Part shown: in pieces, positions 1 to 35,500 of the stretch | Numbering within the stretch: position 1 is the stretch's first letter | Layout: every line of letters begins with the position of its first letter | Source of the DNA: Amorphochlora amoebiformis | Taxonomy: Eukaryota; Cercozoa; Chlorarachniophyceae | Direction of reading: 5' to 3' | Assembly (NCBI GenBank): GCA_054601695.1 | Contig: BAAHQB010000328.1 | Location: 62,001-126,000 of the forward strand | Length of the DNA stretch: 64,000 nucleotides | Position numbers and translations under genes: made by a program | The notes under the pieces: model-generated | Told to the model about the DNA's origin: nothing | What the model saw: the letters and a program-made list of their open reading frames with translations, nothing else | The model's database searches: none

Positions 1-204
<204 letters not shown>

Positions 205-237
205 GCAAATATATGTGTGTGTGTGTTTCGACTCCAG

Positions 238-22064
<21,827 letters not shown>

Positions 22065-22364
22065 ATCGACAACAATTAAGTCTCGTTAGGAACTCTTAAA
22101 GCATTCATGTGGGTCTCCAACGTTGTTGTTAGAATTAGTTAGTTCAGATAGGCTGATGTCTAGGTTCAGCGGCCGTGCAGCGAAACTGAACTTCAGTGTG
22201 TGATCTGGATGATTTAGATGATTATGTATACATATATGTATATATATATATGTATATATATGTATATATATGTATATATATATATATAAATATATTTATC
22301 TAGTTTATATATATATATGTGTGTGTATATGTATGTATATATATATATATATATATATATGTAA

Positions 22365-22436
<72 letters not shown>

Positions 22437-23722
22437 TATATATTTAATCATATGATTTACTAGATATATTCTAAATATTTAACATTAACAATTAGTAGTC
22501 TCTGGAGTCTTAAGTTGTCATATCTAGACCTATCTAGAGATCAACACATTCTGTGGGTGATAGTACTAACTACTAATAATAGTAGAGGAGACAACTTAGA
22601 CTCTGGCCAGATCTCTTGCCTATGACTAGACTATATCCTAGATATCAAGTATCTCATACCAGTCATACTAGTCATATATGGTCCGAGAGTTTACTGATTC
22701 TAGTGATTTTGGTCTACTGGATGTAGTCGATATCATCTAAATCATGCGTAGATACAGTACCGTTTAGTTTAATTTTAATTACCGTACCGTGACGAGTACT
22801 AGAAGTACTGCACACCCAGATACGTACAGCATCGTATGCAATACGTACGTACTCTAGGTACTAGACGTACTAGACGAGACGTATACGTGCGTACTAGACG
22901 TACGTACTAGAGGTATACATACGTAATAAGCATACGTACGTACTAGACGTATGTACGTATATGAGTATGCGTACGTACTAGACGTATGTACGTATATGAG
23001 TACTAAACATACACGTACTACGAGTACTACAAGCTTAAGTAGTGTCACTGTACACGTACGTATGCAGTACGTATGCGCATGTACCAGATGTATACTCTAT
23101 GATACGAGTAGTATCTAGAGTACTACCATGAGTACTCGAGTTCAGTTCTCGCCTCTCTACTTGCTGAAAAGTTGCTGTTAAAGTTACTACATCTCAGCGG
23201 GATGTCATACGGTCCAGATGATCGGCAGCGCTCAGTTACTTAAGACTAGCTTGTGCGCACAGTATTAATTACATAGTAGTATTACTATAAATTAGTCATA
23301 TAATTAGCATGTGTAGAATCGAGAGTATGTCTAGTATGTAGCTACCGAATCGAATCACTTGAAACCTTCTTGACCTTAGTCAGTACAAGTACCAATAATG
23401 CTGACACTCCGTCGTATCTACTTGATGTATAGCGTGTAGATAGTTAGTATGTGAGATGCATCTGTACGTAACTAGTTTAAAATTATTTATGGTTTGAGGG
23501 ATCTAGGGTAATGATTAGGCTCAGGGTTGCCTAGCAGGGTTCACTCGAGATCAGCACTTGTTTAGTCACCGCTAGTGTCATGGTGTACTTCAGATATTAA
23601 TAGATTATTATGCGACACACATGTACTAACCTCTAGGATCTAGCGGATATACAATTATATACATGGTACTTATGTACATATCTATAGGTATATATGATAT
23701 ACAATTATATACATGGTACTTA

Positions 23723-23753
<31 letters not shown>

Positions 23754-24078
23754 CTGTATCATGATATTAGTAAGCGCAGTATAGTATAGTGAAGTACACT
23801 TAACCCGCCCGCCCACACCGTAGTAGATATCGAGATTTGCGAATTCGGATCTGGCGCAACTGCCGGAACCGAATAATTATTTATATTATGTCGGCGAAAT
23901 ATCAGAGGTCGTATCTATCATTAAGTGGACTGAACGACCACGATACGAAGCGATAATTATACAAATGACACGACGACACGACGGCGTAGGCGTAGGCGAA
24001 GCCGAAGCCGGAGCCGGAGCAGGAGTGGAATGCGAATAAATCATATACATATATATATATATATACACACACATAATG

Positions 24079-24138
<60 letters not shown>

Positions 24139-24141
24139 CAT

Positions 24142-24214
<73 letters not shown>

Positions 24215-24317
24215 TGTGTGTGTACGTACACACACAGATTTTTAAATAAACAAATAAATATATATATATATATATATGTATAATATTTGTATATATATAT
24301 ATATATATTATACATAT

Positions 24318-24354
<37 letters not shown>

Positions 24355-24431
24355 TTATATATATATAGAGAGAGAGAGAGATAGAGAGAGAGAGAGAATA
24401 TGTATATACACATATATATATATATATATTC

Positions 24432-24485
<54 letters not shown>

Positions 24486-24585
24486 ACATATATACATATA
24501 TATTATATATATATATATATATTATATATGTGTTTTTATATATAGATATTCATATATAGGTATATTCATATACATATATCGTGAG
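22065..24585. other. Spacer after copine; CTAG/GTAC-rich DNA
   Basis: No gene is recognised. About 22490-23480 is strikingly rich in CTAG, TAGTAC and ACGTAC steps, with many short palindromes at 22800-23100. The stretch at about 23520-23612 is matched in inverted form at about 63196-63290 and marks the outer edge of the large inverted repeat. About 24020-24580 is TA repeat with GA and CA tracts. Confidence 0.7.
23520..23612 (+). repeat. Outer edge of inverted repeat, left
   Basis: Contains CTAGCAGGGTTCACTCGAG and CATGGTGTACT followed by CAGATATTAAT. It matches the reverse complement of about 63196-63290 with scattered differences. Confidence 0.8.
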
Positions 24586-24652
24586 GAAGAGTTTGAGGTC
24601 CGCCTGGAGTTGAACCAGGATCGAAAACCCAACGCTCAGACCCGTAATTATA
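24586..24652 (-). repeat. Unit edge with tRNA T-arm/B-box-like motif, U1
   Basis: On the minus strand CCTGG-TTCAACT-CCAGG forms a perfect 5-bp stem and 7-nt loop. GGTTCAACTCC matches the Pol III B-box consensus GGTTCRANYCC. No matching acceptor stem, D-arm or A box is seen, so this is not a whole tRNA gene. Confidence 0.5.
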
Positions 24653-24994
24653 TATAAATACACACATATATACATATATATGTATATAATATATATATAT
24701 ATATGTATTACATGTATATATAATACAGAAAGGCTAGAGAGATATAAGTTAGAGATCCAAGAGAAATAGATTTAAAACGAGATAAACAAGAGAAGAAGAG
24801 AATGACTCATGGAAGATACCGTGACCGTCAGTACCTCGAGTCCACCCCTTTCGACTAACCTAACTTACCCGTTCATCTTGCGACCCCTGTGCTCGCCAAC
24901 CACAACACCAACTCAGATTCTGAGAACAACCCGTTAGATACAGGCGTCGACGCCGCGACGCAAAAAAAGAGAAGCAGAAGATGAGACGCGGAAG

Positions 24995-25207
24995 ATGAGA
25001 CGCGAAATACGAGACAAGAGAAAGACGAGACAAGAGAAAGACGAGACGAGAGAAAGACAAGACGCGGAAGACGAGACGCGGAAGAGCAGACGAAGACGAC
25101 ATCTAGACGCGATGTGGACGGCGGAGCCCCAATGGCATTTTGCCCCACGGTTGCATGAGAAAAGACAGCTTGCGAACCAGAAAACGGCATTTTCAGAACT
25201 CTGGTAA
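24995..25207 (+). CDS. Leader open frame (70 codons), U1
   Basis: Arg/Asp/Glu-rich frame made by GAGAC repeats, then a less repetitive end (HLDAMWTAEPQWHFAP...FSELW). It stops about 130 nt before the MMSF start. The same frame is open in U2 (30422-30634) and U4 (62208-62420, minus) but broken by an indel in U3. It may be an upstream ORF of the repeat gene or simply its leader. Protein status is uncertain. Confidence 0.3.
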   Translation: MRREIRDKRKTRQEKDETRERQDAEDETRKSRRRRHLDAMWTAEPQWHFAPRLHEKRQLANQKTAFSELW

Positions 25208-25336
25208 CTGACAGACATGAGCCCTAACCGAAATTTTAAGAAATTTATTCCAGTTACACCTTGGTGCATCCAAGCCTGCAGTCATATTCACAATCCAACC
25301 TCAGCCCAGCCTGACAAACCAAGCCTCTGCTCAGCC

Positions 25337-26761
25337 ATGATGTCTTTTATCGCCTTTGATACTGCTCCGATCGTCCCTCAGGAACAAGCCTCCGCCAACC
25401 TGTCGACTTTGCATGACGGTCTTGCCGTCAATTTGACCGAGACTCGTCTTCGAAACGCCTCTGCCTTCACCGTTGGCCAAGTTCACTCGGGCTCCAGTTC
25501 TCAACAACTAAGAAGCGCCGACGTGTTTCCCCTGTTCACGGTCATCCTCATGCTCTCGCTCCTCTTCGCCGCCGGCGCCAAGCCTTGCTCACCGCGTGTG
25601 CGCGGCAGCAAATCGAAACCGAAACCGCTTCCCTCCAAATCAAGTCACCCCGCCAAAACCGTTTCCAAGCCCAGCTCCAAGTCGAGGATGCCCGAGTCCA
25701 ACTCAAAGAAGCCCAAGTCAACGTCCAGTCCAAGCGCAGCATCTCACTCCAAGCTCAAGCCCACGTTCATGTCCAAGCAAGGCACAGCAGCAACTCAGTT
25801 TCCAGCCTTGCGAGAGCTGAAGCCCTTCAAACTGTCGAGCTCCAACCGCACCAAGAGGGAGACCGTTCCGCCTGCCAAGCGTATCGTCGACCGCTCATCG
25901 ATGAAGAAGTCGCCCAAGATGCCTACCAAGCCCGTCGCGCCGCACTTCTCAACCGACGATCGCGAGCTTCCTCACCAGCCTCGTCAGGTCGTGTCCTTGG
26001 CCGACCGTGTCGTTGATCGCTCGCCGATGAAGAAGTCCCCCAAGATGCCTACCAAGCCCGTCGCGCCGCACTTCTCGACCGACGATCGCAAGCTTCCGCA
26101 TCAGCCCCGTCAGGTGGTCCCCTTGGCCGACCGCGTCATCGATCGCTCACCGATGAAGAAGTCGCCAAAGATGCCTACCAAGCCCGTCGCGCCGCACTTT
26201 TCGACCGACGATCGCAAGCTTCCGCATCAGCCCCGTCAGGTCGTCCCCTCGGCCGACCGCATAGTTGATCGCTCGCCGATGAAGAAGTCCCCCAAGATGC
26301 CTACCAAGCCCGTCGCGCCGCACTTCTCGACTGACGATCGCAAGCTTCCGCATCAACCCCGTCAGGTCGTCCCTTTGGCTGACCGCGTCGTCGATCGCTC
26401 ACCGATGAAGAAGTCGCCCAAGATGCCTACGAAGCCCGTCGCGCCGCACTTCTCGACGGACAGCCGCAAGCTTCCTCATCCACCTCGCCAGGTCGTCCCC
26501 TTGGCCGAACGCACCGTCGATCGCTCGCCGATGAAGAAGTCGCCCAAGATGCCTACCAAGCCCGTCGCGCCGCACTTTTCAACGGACGACCGCAAGCTTC
26601 CGCATCCGACTCGCCAGGTCGTCCCCTTGGCCGACCGTGTCATCGATCGCTCGCCGATGAAGAAGTCGCCCAAGATGCCTACCAAGCCTAATGAAATTTA
26701 CTTTAAGACCCAGGAGAGGGCGACGGTAAGACGTCAGCTTGATCTAGGCTGGTCTGATTAG
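25337..26761 (+). CDS. SPMKKSPK-repeat protein, U1 copy (474 aa)
   Basis: Unrecognised family; no function is assigned. The frame has no introns. The start is taken at the MMSF codons because all four copies keep it, whereas an upstream in-frame ATG (25217) is ACG in the others. Residues 63-81 are a hydrophobic segment (VFPLFTVILMLSLLFAAGA) that could span a membrane or act as a signal anchor. Residues 82-160 are Lys/Pro/Ser-rich. Residues 164-177 carry FKLSSSNRTKRETV. Six 42-residue repeats (183-434) each hold SPMKKSPKMPTKP and a segment like RKLPHQPRQVV. The last 40 residues end RRQLDLGWSD. SPxK motifs resemble CDK sites and histone-H1-type SPKK minor-groove binders. Base composition is GC-rich compared with its surroundings. 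Confidence 0.85.
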   Translation: MMSFIAFDTAPIVPQEQASANLSTLHDGLAVNLTETRLRNASAFTVGQVHSGSSSQQLRSADVFPLFTVILMLSLLFAAGAKPCSPRVRGSKSKPKPLPSKSSHPAKTVSKPSSKSRMPESNSKKPKSTSSPSAASHSKLKPTFMSKQGTAATQFPALRELKPFKLSSSNRTKRETVPPAKRIVDRSSMKKSPKMPTKPVAPHFSTDDRELPHQPRQVVSLADRVVDRSPMKKSPKMPTKPVAPHFSTDDRKLPHQPRQVVPLADRVIDRSPMKKSPKMPTKPVAPHFSTDDRKLPHQPRQVVPSADRIVDRSPMKKSPKMPTKPVAPHFSTDDRKLPHQPRQVVPLADRVVDRSPMKKSPKMPTKPVAPHFSTDSRKLPHPPRQVVPLAERTVDRSPMKKSPKMPTKPVAPHFSTDDRKLPHPTRQVVPLADRVIDRSPMKKSPKMPTKPNEIYFKTQERATVRRQLDLGWSD

Positions 26762-26926
26762 TTGGAGTATCCAATGTGTACGTATTGTGTGTTGGTAGTA
26801 AGTCTTGCTGTGTAGTTTGTCTTGCCTGAGTGGAAAGAAGTTAACCTTTAAATATTCAGTCTTATTGTTTAAATCCTCTTCAATCAAATGTTTATATTAG
26901 TAAATGATATGATATGTGAAATTCAT

Positions 26927-27016
<90 letters not shown>

Positions 27017-27025
27017 CATATACAT

Positions 27026-27072
<47 letters not shown>

Positions 27073-27135
27073 ATAGTACTATATACATATTGTATCTATT
27101 TATATATACAAATACATCATGATAAATACATCATG

Positions 27136-27183
<48 letters not shown>

Positions 27184-27282
27184 ATATTATATTATATTAT
27201 ATATATTATATTACATATATTTTCATTATTATAGTATGTGCTTTGGCAATGAGAAAATATTATTTTACACACACACACACAG

Positions 27283-27348
<66 letters not shown>

Positions 27349-27360
27349 ACACACACGTAT

Positions 27361-27477
<117 letters not shown>

Positions 27478-27589
27478 CACATACATACATACATACATAT
27501 TTACATATCATACGTATGTACGTATTTTTATCAAAGCTCAGTGTTATGCTTTGTATGCACATCTAACGTACAGCCTCTTACGTGTATGT

Positions 27590-27727
27590 ATGGCCGACTG
27601 GAGGGTCGAAGCAGCCCGTTCACCAACACCTGAGAACCCTCAACGCCTATATAACTCACGAAAACACCCTCTGGAGGGATACATATGTACAATTGGAGAC
27701 CCTGATGGAGAGTTCACCTTGGGGTAA
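27590..27727 (+). CDS. Small conserved open frame (45 aa), U1
   Basis: Reads [18 protein letters not shown] and ends in [12 protein letters not shown]. The same 138-nt frame is free of indels and stops in all four units, unlike its TA-rich neighbourhood. Most differences between copies change the amino acid, so selection on protein is not obvious. Unrecognised. Confidence 0.4.
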   Translation: MADWRVEAARSPTPENPQRLYNSRKHPLEGYICTIGDPDGEFTLG

Positions 27728-28066
27728 CGTCGAAATGCAGGCAAACCACGTGTCGTGACCGAAGAAATTGAAATATTTCTATATTTCTTCGAGATTCCGC
27801 TTCAGACTATCGATGACGGCATAGTGAGATATGTATATACGGAATGATAGCAAAAGGAATTGCGAAACTGGGGAAGAGAAAGGGTGATGGTCAACGGCTG
27901 GTCAAACCGTTTGATGATGTTTCAGACCCGACTTGTTATGTTTTGGTTTGTTATTAAAGGTCAAAGAACGAAATATTTAAAAGCATTATAGGGTATATTT
28001 GGGTACCCCCTAATCATAGCTATTAGAGGGTTCAAATGAACGGGACATCCCCTGGACACGGAGGCC

Positions 28067-28250
28067 ATGACAACCCCGAGTCGGCGCTGCGTTTCAGCAA
28101 CTCTTTCGCTCGTTCAGCAGCTCCAAGGGGCTTGGCACCAAGGGAAAAGCGAAATATATGTCAGGAGCACAGAAACTGAGGGATTTGTTGGAGAATCCCG
28201 GGTTTAAAACCGTGACAAATGCGAGATTGCGAGATTTGTTGTCATCCTAA
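28067..28250 (+). pseudogene. Frameshifted 61-aa frame, U1
   Basis: Starts MTTPSRRC. An indel near 28090 shifts the frame, so the first part reads VSATLSLVQQLQG and stops early; the original end (ATGCGAGATTGCGAGA) is still present. Confidence 0.6.
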
Positions 28251-28583
28251 TGATACCATGACTGGAATAATACGCAACTCGAACTCTCAATTTTAGACCT
28301 CCTCTCATCTCTGTAATCCTCATAATAAAGTGATAATCAATGTGTCTAAATCTCACATATCTCTAGACTGCCTGCAGATTAAGGCGGAGAGATAAGAAAG
28401 AAAGAGAGAGAGAGAGAGAGAGAATAGAATATAAAGCTCAAGGCTGTGATGATGAAATCACCTAAAAAGAGATGCTCTTAAAAACTTATGTGCAAAAATA
28501 TATGGAATTATATACGTATATATATATATATATATATTAATAATAACAATTAAACGTCTTGGTAAATAACATATTGTATTTTT

Positions 28584-28584
28584 A

Positions 28585-28627
<43 letters not shown>

Positions 28628-28628
28628 C
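28584..28628 (+). repeat. (ATT)n tract of repeat unit U1
   Basis: About fifteen TTA units. Matching (AAT)n tracts in inverted units lie at 54045-54100 and 59033-59060, with different lengths. Confidence 0.9.
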
Positions 28629-28681
28629 ATGTACTCTATATAAATATAGTGTATAATACCTGTATATATACATATATATAT

Positions 28682-28807
<126 letters not shown>

Positions 28808-28868
28808 CATTAATATCTAGAATATAGACTGTGTGTTATATACATGTCTAAAACTGCTTTCAAATATA

Positions 28869-29052
<184 letters not shown>

Positions 29053-29713
29053 TATATATATATCTATATGTATACACACATATATGTATAAATTATATAT
29101 GGCTATATATACATACATACACATACATATATATATATATATATATAAATATATATGTATATATTGTATTATAATGATAATGCATAGGTGTAGTCATGAT
29201 CATGGTACATGTCCGAAAACTGTCCATATGGCGTTACAATCGAGCATACCAGGCTTTGAGATAGTCTAGTCGTAGTACTAGAGTAGTATGCCTTAGGATC
29301 TATCATGTCATCATCATGTCACAACTGTTAAATCTCGCATCTTATAATTATCAAGTTAGTACTTTTTTTTTTAATTTTCTACTACTACTGTACTAGTTCT
29401 AGGTACCAGTACTAGCTTAACTATATTATTACACATACTCAGATGACATTAGTATAATAATACTAAGTATAAATTGTTCAATTTTCCGAAATTCCGATTT
29501 AGTAATTACTATATTCTCATAACTTCAGACTGTAGAATATGATGATCATAGTGCTGCATCCTTTATTTTCATATTGGGTGGCCTAGAGGCCGTGAATTCC
29601 GGCGTGACTAGCTATAAATCCGGACAATATTGGCAATCTAGGCTCAGTATATTAGTCTATAGATAGTCAAGATGATCATATATATATATATATAAATTTA
29701 TATGAAATTATTA

Positions 29714-29755
<42 letters not shown>

Positions 29756-29793
29756 TATGTATATGATGTTCAATATATATTTATATATACATA

Positions 29794-29866
<73 letters not shown>

Positions 29867-29967
29867 CAACATATATATATATATACATATATACACATAT
29901 ATATATACACAGATATGTGTGTATGTATGCATATGTATGTATGTATATGTATATATATATATACATG

Positions 29968-30009
<42 letters not shown>

Positions 30010-30063
30010 TATATATATAATATTATATATATATATATACATATTTATATATGTGTATATATA

Positions 30064-30129
30064 CATGGAAGAGTTTGAGGTCCGCCTGGAGTTGAACCAG
30101 GATCGAAAACCCAACGCTCAGACCCGTAA
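30064..30129 (-). repeat. Unit edge with B-box-like motif, U2
   Basis: Same 65-nt sequence as at 24586-24652, with TA repeat on both sides. Confidence 0.5.
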
Positions 30130-30130
30130 T

Positions 30131-30178
<48 letters not shown>

Positions 30179-30421
30179 TATAAAAAAGAGATAAACAAGA
30201 GAAGGAGAGAATGACTCATGGAAGATACCGTGACCGTCAGTACCTCGAGTCCATCCCTTTCGACTGACTTAACTTACCCGTTCATCTTGCGACCCCTGTG
30301 CTCGCCAACCACAACACCAACTCAGATTCTCAGAACAACCGATATACGTTAGACACAGGCGTCGACGCCGCGACGTAAACAAAAGAAGCAGAAGACGAGA
30401 CGGGATGATGAGACCCGGAAG

Positions 30422-30634
30422 ATGAGACGCGAAAGACGAGACGACAGAAAGACGAGACGACAGAAAGATGAGACGACGGAAAGACAAGACGCGGAAGACG
30501 AGACGCGGAAGAGCAGACGAAGGCGACATCTAGACGCGATGTGGACGGCGGAGCCCAAATGGCATTTTGCCCCACGGTTGCATGAGAAAAGACTGCTTGC
30601 GAACCAGAAAACGGCATTTTCAGAACTCTGGTAA
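30422..30634 (+). CDS. Leader open frame (70 codons), U2
   Basis: Counterpart of 24995-25207 with the same C-terminal end and a few substitutions. Low-complexity first half. Confidence 0.28.
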   Translation: MRRERRDDRKTRRQKDETTERQDAEDETRKSRRRRHLDAMWTAEPKWHFAPRLHEKRLLANQKTAFSELW

Positions 30635-30763
30635 CTGACAGACACGAGCCCTAACCGAAATTTTAAGAAATTTATTCCAGTTACACCTTGGTGCATCCAA
30701 GCCTGCAGTCATATTCACAATCCAACCTCAGCCCAGCCTGACAAACCAAGCCTCTGCTCAGCC

Positions 30764-31936
30764 ATGATGTCTTTTATCGCCTTTGATACTGCTCCGATCG
30801 TCCCTCAGGAACAAGCCTCCGCCAACCTGTCGACTTTGCATGACGGTCTTGCCGTCAATTTGACCGAGACTCGTCTTCGAAACGCCTCTGCCTTCACCGT
30901 TGGACAAGTTCACTCGGGCTCCAGTTCTCAACAACTAAGAAGCGCCGACGTGTTTCCCCTGTTCGCGGTCATCCTCATGCTCTCGTTCCTCTTCGCCACC
31001 GGCGCCAAGCCTTGCTCATCGCGTGTGCGCGGCAGCAAATCGAAACCGAAACCGCTTCCCTCCAAATCAAGTCACCCCGCCAAAACCGTTTCCAAGCCCA
31101 GCTCTAATTCGAGGATGTCCGAGTCCAACTCAAAGAATCCCAAGTCCACGTCCAGTCCAAGCACAGCATCTCACTCCAAGCTCAAGCCCACGTTCATGTC
31201 CAAGCAAGGCACAGCAGCAACTCAGTTTCCAGCCTTGCGAGACCTGAAGCCCTTCAAACTGTCGAGCTCCAACCGCACCAAGAGGGAGACCGTTCCGCCT
31301 GCTAAGCGTGTCGTCGACCGCTCATCGATGAAGAAGTCACCCAAGATGCCTACCAAGCCCGTCGCGCCGCACTTCTCGACCGACGAAAGGAAGCTTCCTC
31401 ATCAGCCCCGTCAGGTCGTCCCCTCGGCCGACCGCATCGTTGATCGGTCGCCGATGAAGAAGTCCCCCAAGATGCCTACCAAGCCCGTCGCGCCGCACTT
31501 CTCGACCGACGATCGCAAGCTTCCGCATCAGCCCCGTCAGGTGGTCCCCTTGGCCGACCGCGTCATCGATCGCTCACCGATGAAGAAGTCGCCCAAGATT
31601 CCTACCAAGCCCGTCGCGCCGCACTTCTCGACTGATGATCGCAAGCTTCCTCATCCATCTCGCCAGGTCGTCCCCTTGGAAGACCGCCTCGTTGATCGGT
31701 CGCCGATGAAGAAGTCCCCCAAGATGCCTACCAAGCCCGTCGCGCCGCACTTCTCGACGGACAGCCGCAAGCTTCCGCATCCGACTCGCCAGGTCGTCCC
31801 CTTGGCCGACCGTGTCATCGATCGCTCGCCGATGAAGAAGTCGCCCAAGATGCCTACCAAGCCCACTGAAATTTACTTTAAGACCCAGGAGAGGGCGACG
31901 GTAAGACGTCAGCTTGATCTAGGCTGGTCTGATTAG
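30764..31936 (+). CDS. SPMKKSPK-repeat protein, U2 copy (390 aa)
   Basis: Paralogue of the gene at 25337 with the same N-terminus, hydrophobic segment (VFPLFAVILMLSFLFATGA), FKLSSSNRTKR motif and C-terminus, but only four full 42-residue repeats. The length difference from the other copies is exactly one or two repeat units, so repeats are gained and lost in frame. One repeat has KIPTKP and another VPLEDRLVDR variants. The frame is open throughout with many silent differences from the U1 copy, which argues that the protein is or was recently used. The ATG at the 25217 position is mutated here. Function unknown. Confidence 0.85.
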   Translation: MMSFIAFDTAPIVPQEQASANLSTLHDGLAVNLTETRLRNASAFTVGQVHSGSSSQQLRSADVFPLFAVILMLSFLFATGAKPCSSRVRGSKSKPKPLPSKSSHPAKTVSKPSSNSRMSESNSKNPKSTSSPSTASHSKLKPTFMSKQGTAATQFPALRDLKPFKLSSSNRTKRETVPPAKRVVDRSSMKKSPKMPTKPVAPHFSTDERKLPHQPRQVVPSADRIVDRSPMKKSPKMPTKPVAPHFSTDDRKLPHQPRQVVPLADRVIDRSPMKKSPKIPTKPVAPHFSTDDRKLPHPSRQVVPLEDRLVDRSPMKKSPKMPTKPVAPHFSTDSRKLPHPTRQVVPLADRVIDRSPMKKSPKMPTKPTEIYFKTQERATVRRQLDLGWSD

Positions 31937-32099
31937 TTGGAGTATCCAATGTGTACGTACTGTGAGTTGGTAGTAAGTCTTGCTGTGTAGTTTGTTTTGC
32001 CTGAGTGGAAAGAAGTTAACCTTTAATTATTCAGTCTTATTGTTTAAATCCTCTTCAATCAAATGTTTATATTAGTAGATGATATGATATGTGGAATTT

Positions 32100-32152
<53 letters not shown>

Positions 32153-32303
32153 CATATACATATTGTATCTATTTATATACACAAATACATCATGATAATA
32201 TATATATATATATATATGATATTATATTATATATGTTATATTATATATATTTGCATTATTATAATATTTGCTTTGGCAAAGAGAAAATATTATTATCTTG
32301 TAT

Positions 32304-32384
<81 letters not shown>

Positions 32385-32396
32385 TACATATGTATA

Positions 32397-32487
<91 letters not shown>

Positions 32488-32491
32488 AAAC

Positions 32492-32577
<86 letters not shown>

Positions 32578-32683
32578 TTACATATATACATATTTACGTA
32601 TCATATGTATGTACGTATGTTTATCAAAGCTTAGTGTTATGCTTTTGTATGCACATCTAACGTACAGCCTCTTACGTGTATGT

Positions 32684-32821
32684 ATGGCCGACTGGAGGGT
32701 CGAAACAGCCCGTTCACCAACACCTGAGAACCCTCAACGCCTATATAACTCACGAAAACACCCTCTGGAGGGATACATATATACAATTGGGGACCCTGAT
32801 GGAAAGTTCACCTTGGGGTAA
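32684..32821 (+). CDS. Small conserved open frame (45 aa), U2
   Basis: Copy of 27590-27727 with A-to-T, C-to-Y and E-to-K type changes; the end reads [12 protein letters not shown]. Confidence 0.4.
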   Translation: MADWRVETARSPTPENPQRLYNSRKHPLEGYIYTIGDPDGKFTLG

Positions 32822-33161
32822 CGTCGAAATGCAGGCAAAACCACGTGTCGTGACCGAAGAAATTGAAATATTTCTATATTTCTTCGAGATTCCGCTTCAG
32901 ACTATCGATGATGGCACAGTGAGATATGTATATACGAAATGATAGCAAAAGGAAATGCGAAACTGGGGAAGAGAAAGGGCAATGGTCAACGGCTGGTCAA
33001 ACCGTTTGATGATGTTTCAGACCCGACTTGTTATGTTTTGGTTTGTTATTAGAGGTCAAAAAACGAAATATTTAAAAGCATTATAGGGTATATTAGGGTA
33101 CCCCCTAATCATAGCTATTAGAGGGTTCAAATGAACGGGACATCCCCTGGACACGGAGGCC

Positions 33162-33356
33162 ATGACAACCCCGAGACTGCCCGAGTCGACGCGTTGCGTT
33201 TCAGCGACTCTTTCGCTCGCTCAGCAGCTGCAAGGGGGTTGGCACCAAGGGAAAAGCGAAGAATATGTCAGGAGCACAGAAACTGAGGGATTTGTTGGAG
33301 AATCCCGGTTTAAAACCGTGACAAATGCGAGATTGCGAGATTTGTTGCCATCCTAA
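33162..33356 (+). pseudogene. Twice-frameshifted 61-aa frame, U2
   Basis: An insertion near the start and a one-base loss near 33307 (CCCGG for CCCGGG) leave the frame open. The middle is in a different reading (LAQQLQGGWHQGK), returning to FKTVTNARLRDLLPS at the end. Confidence 0.6.
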
Positions 33357-33520
33357 TGATACCATGACTGAAATAATAGGCAACTCGAACTCTCAATTTT
33401 AGTCCTTCACTCCATCTCTGTACTCCTCTCTATTTATAGGTGATTTCATCGTCACAGCCTTTCGTATTTACACTTTTACACACACATATATACGCACGTG
33501 TATGTATATATGTATATATA

Positions 33521-33575
<55 letters not shown>

Positions 33576-33593
33576 CCATACACATACATATAC

Positions 33594-33638
<45 letters not shown>

Positions 33639-33652
33639 ATTACGTAAAATAT

Positions 33653-33720
<68 letters not shown>

Positions 33721-33725
33721 ACATA

Positions 33726-33799
<74 letters not shown>

Positions 33800-33848
33800 A
33801 ATATATATATATATATATATGTATGTGTACATACGTATACATATACAT

Positions 33849-33916
<68 letters not shown>

Positions 33917-33955
33917 TGCACATATGATAATATTTTGCACATAATAAAAATCATA

Positions 33956-34118
<163 letters not shown>

Positions 34119-34132
34119 TATGTATGGATATA

Positions 34133-34169
<37 letters not shown>

Positions 34170-34178
34170 TATGTATGA

Positions 34179-34242
<64 letters not shown>

Positions 34243-34561
34243 AATATATATGTATACATTGTATTATAATGATAATGCATAGGTGTAGTCATGATCATGG
34301 TACATGTCCGAAAACTGTCCATGGCGTTACAATCGAGCATACCAGGCTTTGAGTTAGTCTAGTCGTAGTACTAGAGTAGTATGCCTTAGGATCTATCATG
34401 TCATCATCATGTCACAACTGTATAAATCTTATAATTATCAAGGTAGTCACCTTTTTTTTTTTTTAATTATCTACTAGCTATAAATCCGGACAATATTACC
34501 AATCTAGGTTCAGTATATTAGTAGATACTATAAATAGTCAAGAACACTCAAGATGATCAAG

Positions 34562-35461
34562 CCAGTTTGAAGTTGTTATATGCCAGTCTAGGCGCTTTCG
34601 TTCAATCGGTTGTTAAAATGATAGTTAGATCCTACTTAACTTATCAAGGTTGTGCTGGTTGTTCAAAGACTCAATACATTAAGATATTATACTCATGATG
34701 ACTATTCGATTCATATACTAGTGACAACTATATATCTACATTTAATTACGGTGGTACTCTAGCTACAGGCCAACTTCTGGCCAACGTAACATTTGTCACG
34801 ACCAATAGTTTTAATGAGTGGTGTTCTTGATATTATTCTAATTACAACCTCATATCGACTAAATCATAGTATATCTAACAGATATCAACTTACCAGACGG
34901 TGCAAGCAGAATCGATCATAGTGGGACTCTGCTAACCCTAATAGAGCCTATCATCTAGATGATTCATGAGTACGAGATATATGATGACCCGCTGAATAAT
35001 ACTAGTCGATACGATGATCATAATACTATGATTAGAATAACTTAATACTTCGCCTTCCGCTGCTACTAGCGCTAGGCTAACGGTCGGCGCTACTGTGACA
35101 TTTCATTGTATCGAATGGGGAAATCGAACAGAGATCTATCGAGAGAGTCGGAGGGGGGAGGGGAGGAGGCCCTGACGAGTTAGAGAGAAGAGATGTGTGT
35201 ATGTATGTATGCTGCGTACACATAATGGTCATGACTTATGATATACAAATGCATATATATATGATAGTATAAAAGTATTTATATGTGACATAAAAAATTG
35301 TGTATATTACATGAATGTATATGTGTGTGTGTGTATTTGTATATAAATATATGCTTATATGTATGTGTGTATGTGCAAATGTATGTATATGTATATATAT
35401 ATATATATGTATTCATATGTATGCATATATATATATATATATATATATGTGTGTATATATA

Positions 35462-35500
<39 letters not shown>

